Positions 31,217 to 34,821 of a stretch of DNA of 34,821 nt are shown here, one piece after another. The position numbers and the translations under genes were made by a program. Position 1 is the first letter of the stretch. Each line of letters begins with the position of its first letter. The DNA comes from Nitrospirota bacterium (GTDB lineage Bacteria > Nitrospirota > Leptospirillia > Leptospirillales > Leptospirillaceae): assembly GCA_021828805.1 (NCBI GenBank), contig JAJZCZ010000012.1, positions 1-34,821 on the forward strand, written 5' to 3'. The notes beneath the pieces were generated by a model, which made no database searches, was not told the origin of the DNA, and saw only the letters and a program-made list of their open reading frames with translations.

Positions 31217-32635
31217 ATGAAGCAAAAAAAGACGCTTTCCCGGACGTTCCTATCCGGCCGCATTTTCCTACTGACCCTTTCTGCACTCATGGGTCCCTCC
31301 ATTCTTGGAGCCTTTACCCCCCAGGACGCCAGCGCCGCTGCTCCTGTAGTGGCCCCCTTCCCCCCGGGACTCTTCTTTCCCGTCGACAAGGGCTCCGCTC
31401 CTACCCTTCCTGGAGCCACTCTTGTTCCACAGTCTCCCACCTTCGTCTTTTCAGGAATTCCCGGATGGATCCAGGGCAAGAAGATCACCAATTCAATGGG
31501 GGTCACAATCCCTAAATATGAAATGCTTGTGATTCGAGGGTCAAAACTCTCCAAGGGAGATGTGGTTATTCCTCCGGGAGGCCTTTACTTCGACTCCTCT
31601 CCAGCCCGTGGGGAGCTCCCCATGACAGGCGCCAGCGACTTTTTCCTGGGAAAACGCTACTACTTTGTCAACTATGACGCCCGCATCCAGGTAAAAAGAA
31701 ACGTATCCGTCTCCTCCGGCAAATTTACCGTTGTAGGGAACCACCTCTACACACTTCTCCTTCCCCCTCTTCCCAAGGTTGTTCCCGATCCCGTCGTCAA
31801 TTGGAGAACCTTTGACGGAGTCTCCATTCGGCCATGGGCTCTGTCGGAGCGCTGGGAGCATCCCGATGCGGCTCACCCTGATCAACGCCCCATGACCTAC
31901 CTCCAGGGTGTTATCCATTCGACTGACAAGGCTTCCATTACCTTTGCCTCCCTGACCGGAACATCGATCCGGTCGGAGTGGTGGGCTCGCACCCGCCTCT
32001 TTGAGGGCTGGGGCAAGACGGGACAGACAATCGAAAAGGACGGGACAGGTGTCCGCATTTCCGAGATCGATGAAAAGACACACTCTGTCACTGTCATCTT
32101 CCAGAAACATGGAAAGAAAGTGGCCACTCGCACACTGTCAGCAGTCAACAGCCCCACTCTTCCCGAAAGCCCATCGCTCCGGAAGAAGATGATTGCCATG
32201 GTCGGCTCCACAGCGGTTGTCCTCTGGCCCCATGATGCCATCACCGACAAGGGCGTTCACCTTTGGGTCTATGGCGGAGTGTCCCGCTGGAAGACAAACT
32301 CTTCTCCATTTAAGGCCGGTCATATGGCCTATTTTCCCATTGCCTGCCCCATTGCCCACCATATCGGCGGGATGATCTACAATACAAAGAGCCTCCGGAT
32401 CGCACCGGGTCACCGGCTTGCCCTCTTCGGCGGCTATGCCACCCTCGAGGTTGTCTCCGTTAACGGAAGCACAGTAAAATTCAAGGTGACATCAGCGGCA
32501 GGGTCGTCTCCGGTCCTCTCCAAAAATGGCAATATTGATTCCGTCTTTGGCGAGGGACGTGCCGCCCACGGGATTCTTTCAAGCCTGGATACAACAGACC
32601 TTGCACTGGATAAAGATCTTTCCGTCAAAAAATAG
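31217..32635 (+). CDS. Unrecognised exported protein, 472 residues
   Basis: I do not recognise this protein. It has a clear signal peptide (basic start, then IFLLTLSALMGPSILGAF, cleavage near the DASAA at about 38-42). The mature part is beta-rich, with many Gly, Pro, Ser and aromatic residues, no membrane helix, no CxxCH haem site and only one visible Cys (FPIACPIAHHIGG, near 386). Several short stretches (VTIPKYEMLVIRGSKLSKGDVV, VIHSTDKASITFASLTG, HRLALFGGYATLEVVSVNGSTVKFKV) look like repeated beta-sandwich modules. An AAGGAAG site precedes the ATG. It follows the binding-protein gene by 43 bases and likely shares its transcript. A cell-surface or periplasmic role is all that can be said. 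Confidence 0.65.
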   Translation: MKQKKTLSRTFLSGRIFLLTLSALMGPSILGAFTPQDASAAAPVVAPFPPGLFFPVDKGSAPTLPGATLVPQSPTFVFSGIPGWIQGKKITNSMGVTIPKYEMLVIRGSKLSKGDVVIPPGGLYFDSSPARGELPMTGASDFFLGKRYYFVNYDARIQVKRNVSVSSGKFTVVGNHLYTLLLPPLPKVVPDPVVNWRTFDGVSIRPWALSERWEHPDAAHPDQRPMTYLQGVIHSTDKASITFASLTGTSIRSEWWARTRLFEGWGKTGQTIEKDGTGVRISEIDEKTHSVTVIFQKHGKKVATRTLSAVNSPTLPESPSLRKKMIAMVGSTAVVLWPHDAITDKGVHLWVYGGVSRWKTNSSPFKAGHMAYFPIACPIAHHIGGMIYNTKSLRIAPGHRLALFGGYATLEVVSVNGSTVKFKVTSAAGSSPVLSKNGNIDSVFGEGRAAHGILSSLDTTDLALDKDLSVKK

Positions 32636-32657
32636 ACGGGATCCTTTCGCACCTCAC

Positions 32658-32681
32658 GGGGAAGGAACCTCTTCCTTCCCC
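32658..32681 (+). other. Perfect hairpin between exported-protein and rhodanese genes
   Basis: GGGGAAGGAA pairs with TTCCTTCCCC around the loop CCTC: ten base pairs with no mismatch. No T-run follows on the plus strand, so it is not an ordinary terminator. The right arm ends nine bases before GGGAA, part of the rhodanese ribosome site region, and could pair with it instead. It may act in mRNA processing or in control of rhodanese translation. Confidence 0.6.
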
Positions 32682-32702
32682 ATATAGAAGGGAACCTCTT
32701 TC

Positions 32703-33047
32703 ATGTTTGGATTCTTCTCTGGAAAAAACGAAATGGAACTCCACCCGACGGAGCTCAAGGAACGCATTGAAATGGGCGACGACATCGTCCTTATCGATGT
32801 GCGGGAGGACTGGGAACATTCCCGGGTCAAGCTTCCCGATGCCCTCCATATTCCCTTGGCCCAGCTTCCCCGAAAGCTTGCAGAAATAGATCGGGAGAAA
32901 GATGTCGTCGTCTACTGCCACCACGGGGCCCGCAGTCTGCAGGCATGCCACTTTCTCAAGAAAATGGGTTTTGAAAAAGTCAAGAATCTGACAGGGGGAA
33001 TTGATGCCTATGCCCTCCATGTCGACAGAACACTTCCCCGTTACTGA
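32703..33047 (+). CDS. Single-domain rhodanese (sulfurtransferase)
   Basis: The 114-residue protein is one rhodanese domain: LHPTELKERIEMGDDIVLIDVREDWE, then LPDALHIPLAQLP, the active-site loop CHHGARS at 72-78 with catalytic C72, and the C-terminal NLTGGIDAYA motif (VKNLTGGI). Such proteins carry sulfur as persulfide from thiosulfate or other donors. There is no signal peptide, so it should be cytoplasmic. The ribosome site is modest (AAGGG, ten bases before the ATG) and lies next to a perfect hairpin. It is the last gene before a bidirectional terminator and may share a transcript with the two exported-protein genes. Confidence 0.9.
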   Translation: MFGFFSGKNEMELHPTELKERIEMGDDIVLIDVREDWEHSRVKLPDALHIPLAQLPRKLAEIDREKDVVVYCHHGARSLQACHFLKKMGFEKVKNLTGGIDAYALHVDRTLPRY

Positions 33048-33070
33048 TGTCAGCGCCTCTGAAAAAGAAC

Positions 33071-33102
33071 AAAAAAGCCCTCCATGAACGGAGGGCTTTT
33101 TT
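33071..33102. terminator. Bidirectional rho-independent terminator
   Basis: GCCCTCC (33077-33083) pairs with GGAGGGC (33090-33096) around ATGAAC. Six As precede the stem and six Ts follow it, so it can stop transcription from both sides. It lies between the rhodanese gene and the convergent small gene at 33150-33473. Confidence 0.92.
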
Positions 33103-33149
33103 GTTATCATCAATCCAGCGACTACAAGGATGCCGTGCGCTTCTTTGAG

Positions 33150-33473
33150 TTAATGCAGCGCGCTGTTTTCTTCTGACTCCGAGGTCAGGGAGGCATTCAG
33201 AACCCGAGAACTTCCAGGGCCATGAAGGAACTTGGGGGGCGCTTCAAGACCCGCCATGGTGGGAAGACGTGTCAGGACATATGCATCGGGAACATGGGAG
33301 AGGTTCTCCTCTCGCACGCGCATCCGGCCATTCTCCGGAGGAATAATGACGTCGTACTCATTCGACTTCCAGTATCCCCGTGTCCGGCTCTCTACAAGTC
33401 CGATCTGATTGGTAATCCTGACCAGAACGGTTTCTCCGATGTCATATCCAAATGCGATGGGACGATGCTCCAT
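33150..33473 (-). CDS. Small unknown protein with a barrel-like N-terminal half
   Basis: I do not recognise a family. The 107-residue protein starts with a beta-rich segment (AFGYDIGETVLVRITNQIGLVESR, then WKSNEYDVIIPPENGRMRVREENLSHV) that has the pattern of a small SH3/KOW-like barrel, with an aromatic and acidic face. The rest is low in structure, with Ser/Glu-rich end. An AGGAGG site eight bases before the ATG supports the gene. It is transcribed alone toward the shared terminator at 33071-33102. The 241 bases upstream are divergent from the next gene and hold only weak promoter-like sequences. Confidence 0.65.
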   Translation of the reverse strand: MEHRPIAFGYDIGETVLVRITNQIGLVESRTRGYWKSNEYDVIIPPENGRMRVREENLSHVPDAYVLTRLPTMAGLEAPPKFLHGPGSSRVLNASLTSESEENSALH

Positions 33474-33714
33474 TCCTTAATCCTCCTCATTTTCCCGAAC
33501 ACAGGAGACCTGCCTGGAGAAGGACTCCTCTCCGGCTTGCCAGCCTTCCGAAACACTTTTTATTCTCTGTTGATAGTACACATTTTCTCAGTCTTCCTTC
33601 AACCGTTTCCATCGTGGTAGAGTCAAGCATTAAAATTGTGTGTGTTATCACTGCCGGGATTTCTTCCCTGCCCCAAGGATACCGTGACCGACTCCTCGAC
33701 GAGGACAGCTCCCC

Positions 33715-34821
33715 ATGGACCTTCTCATCCGCCCTTCGCTCCTGAGCCTCAACGATCCTCTCATGGAAATCGATGGGCTCCTTTCTGGCTCGGGCCTTTC
33801 TTTTGCCCTTTTCCTTTCCCGGGACCATATGATCGTCGCCAATCATTCCTTTATCAAGCGATGGGGGCTTGAGCGGGCCTCTTTTCCAAGCTTCTCCCTA
33901 AGCGATCTCGCCAACAAAAATGCGGTAGACCTGACCGGAGAAACCAAAGGCCGATTCTGGACGTGGTTTTCTACCACCACCCCCGGACCCTCCCTGATCG
34001 TCCTTCCCGGGGAAACAGGAGGAGAAAGAATCCTCCTCCGTGTCCCCACAGCAAGGGCATCGGGAGACGATCCCTTCTTTCTCGAACTTCCGACAGAGAA
34101 GGCGGAAGAGGCTCAGAAGGAAGGGATACTTCTTCTGGCAAGCCGGATCAAAACTCAGGCGCGCACCATCATCCGAAATATTCAGGACGAGCTCCTGATC
34201 GAAGCCTTCTTCCGCACCGAGATTGCCCAGGATACACAGGCCTCAAAGGCGGAAGTTCTCCTCGCAAAAGCACCCTCCTGGTCTCCTGATGAACGCTTCT
34301 GGCGCATCCATCACGCCCCCCAGAACCCAAGCCGGCTTATGGCATCGATTCTTCCCTCTGAAGAGACTCAGACACTCTTTCCCTTCAGAAGAATCCAGTT
34401 TGCCCGGAACAGCGCCCAGGGAGGATACTGGGCTGACTTTCCCCTCCTTGCCAATCGCTCCTTCTTTGGGAAGATCCGACTCTTTCGACCTGAATCTCTG
34501 AAGCGGGAGCTTCCCGGACTCAGTCCCTTTCAGACGAAGGCCCAAGAGCTTTCGCGGGCCCTCTTCGACGTCCGGAGCAATGTGGGAGATCTTGATCCCG
34601 TCAGCAGGGAGCCCGAATCAGGCTTCCTTGATCGCCGGGAGGCCCTTCTTCTGCTCGAGTCACTGATCGAAGAGTTTCGATCGTCCGGGCAGGGGTTTGG
34701 AATTGTCGGAATCAAGATCGACTTGGCCAACCATGCGCTTCTCATGACAAAAATCAGAAGAATCCTTCGTTACTACGATGAGGTTGCCCACATTACCCCG
34801 CGCGAATACCTTCTCATTCTT
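33715..34821 (+). CDS. Protein with degenerate GGDEF domain (runs off right edge)
   Basis: The frame is open from an ATG at 33715 to the window end (369 codons), bounded upstream by an in-frame stop at 33685. GAGGA lies nine bases before the ATG. The N-terminal 280 residues show a PAS-like start (GLSFALFLSRDHMIVANHSFIKRWGL) and a middle region without known motif. From about residue 308 (SGFLDRREALLLLESLIEEF) the sequence follows the GGDEF fold: IVGIKIDLANHALLMTKIRRIL, then YYDEVAHITPREYLLIL. The segment HITPREY replaces the expected RLGGDEF, so the catalytic signature is absent. It could be a c-di-GMP sensor or a regulatory relic. Whether further domains follow is unseen. Confidence 0.75.
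   Translation, partial: MDLLIRPSLLSLNDPLMEIDGLLSGSGLSFALFLSRDHMIVANHSFIKRWGLERASFPSFSLSDLANKNAVDLTGETKGRFWTWFSTTTPGPSLIVLPGETGGERILLRVPTARASGDDPFFLELPTEKAEEAQKEGILLLASRIKTQARTIIRNIQDELLIEAFFRTEIAQDTQASKAEVLLAKAPSWSPDERFWRIHHAPQNPSRLMASILPSEETQTLFPFRRIQFARNSAQGGYWADFPLLANRSFFGKIRLFRPESLKRELPGLSPFQTKAQELSRALFDVRSNVGDLDPVSREPESGFLDRREALLLLESLIEEFRSSGQGFGIVGIKIDLANHALLMTKIRRILRYYDEVAHITPREYLLIL

Overview
This is a GC-rich bacterial chromosome segment with no sign of mobile DNA, CRISPR arrays, rRNA or tRNA. It comes from a motile Gram-negative organism, shown by a flagellar export and basal-body cluster, sigma-54 type flagellar regulators with matching -24/-12 promoters, exported proteins and an outer-membrane barrel candidate. 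The gene order and the split glycine decarboxylase (gcvPA/gcvPB) suggest a deep-branching Gram-negative such as a Nitrospirota member (Leptospirillum-like). That taxonomic guess is inference from gene style, not from a marker gene.

All genes from 1 to about 30.06 kb are on the minus strand, so transcription runs from high to low coordinates. Positions 20.3-13.0 kb hold a tightly packed regulatory block: a FleQ-like sigma-54 activator, a CHASE3-GGDEF diguanylate cyclase, a large TPR protein, a soluble FleS-like histidine kinase and a FleR-like response regulator. Next, at 12.85-1.94 kb, is a flagellar operon in the order flgB-flgC-fliE-fliF-fliG-fliH-fliI-fliJ-motE-fliK-flgD-flgE. It starts at a good sigma-54 promoter (about 12,927) and ends at a strong terminator (about 1,893). 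A second sigma-54 promoter (about 1,864) lies just past that terminator and starts fliL-fliN-fliO-fliP, which runs off the left edge. fliM, normally between fliL and fliN, is absent here.

Positions 28.75-20.47 kb form a second minus-strand operon with a good sigma-70 promoter. It encodes a membrane-anchored PpiD/SurA N-domain protein, gcvT, gcvH, gcvPA, gcvPB, a LipM-like octanoyl/lipoyl transferase, a small unknown protein, an HDOD protein and queG. The glycine cleavage system and the enzyme that probably modifies its H protein are therefore made together, followed by signalling and tRNA-modification genes.

From 28.9 to 30.06 kb, still on the minus strand, are a single-domain globin with its own terminator and an FNR/DNR-like operator, and a small beta-barrel-like exported protein. 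At about 30.1 kb the coding strand switches. A plus-strand set follows: an orphan ModA-like periplasmic binding protein, an unrecognised 472-residue exported protein and a one-domain rhodanese, closed by a bidirectional terminator. A small convergent minus-strand gene follows, then a plus-strand protein with a degenerate GGDEF domain that runs off the right edge.

The strongest unexplained points are the missing fliM, the FleQ-like activator that lacks its N-terminal domain but sits beside a diguanylate cyclase, the TPR protein inside the flagellar regulatory operon, the globin operator geometry, the orphan exported pair and the degenerate GGDEF protein.
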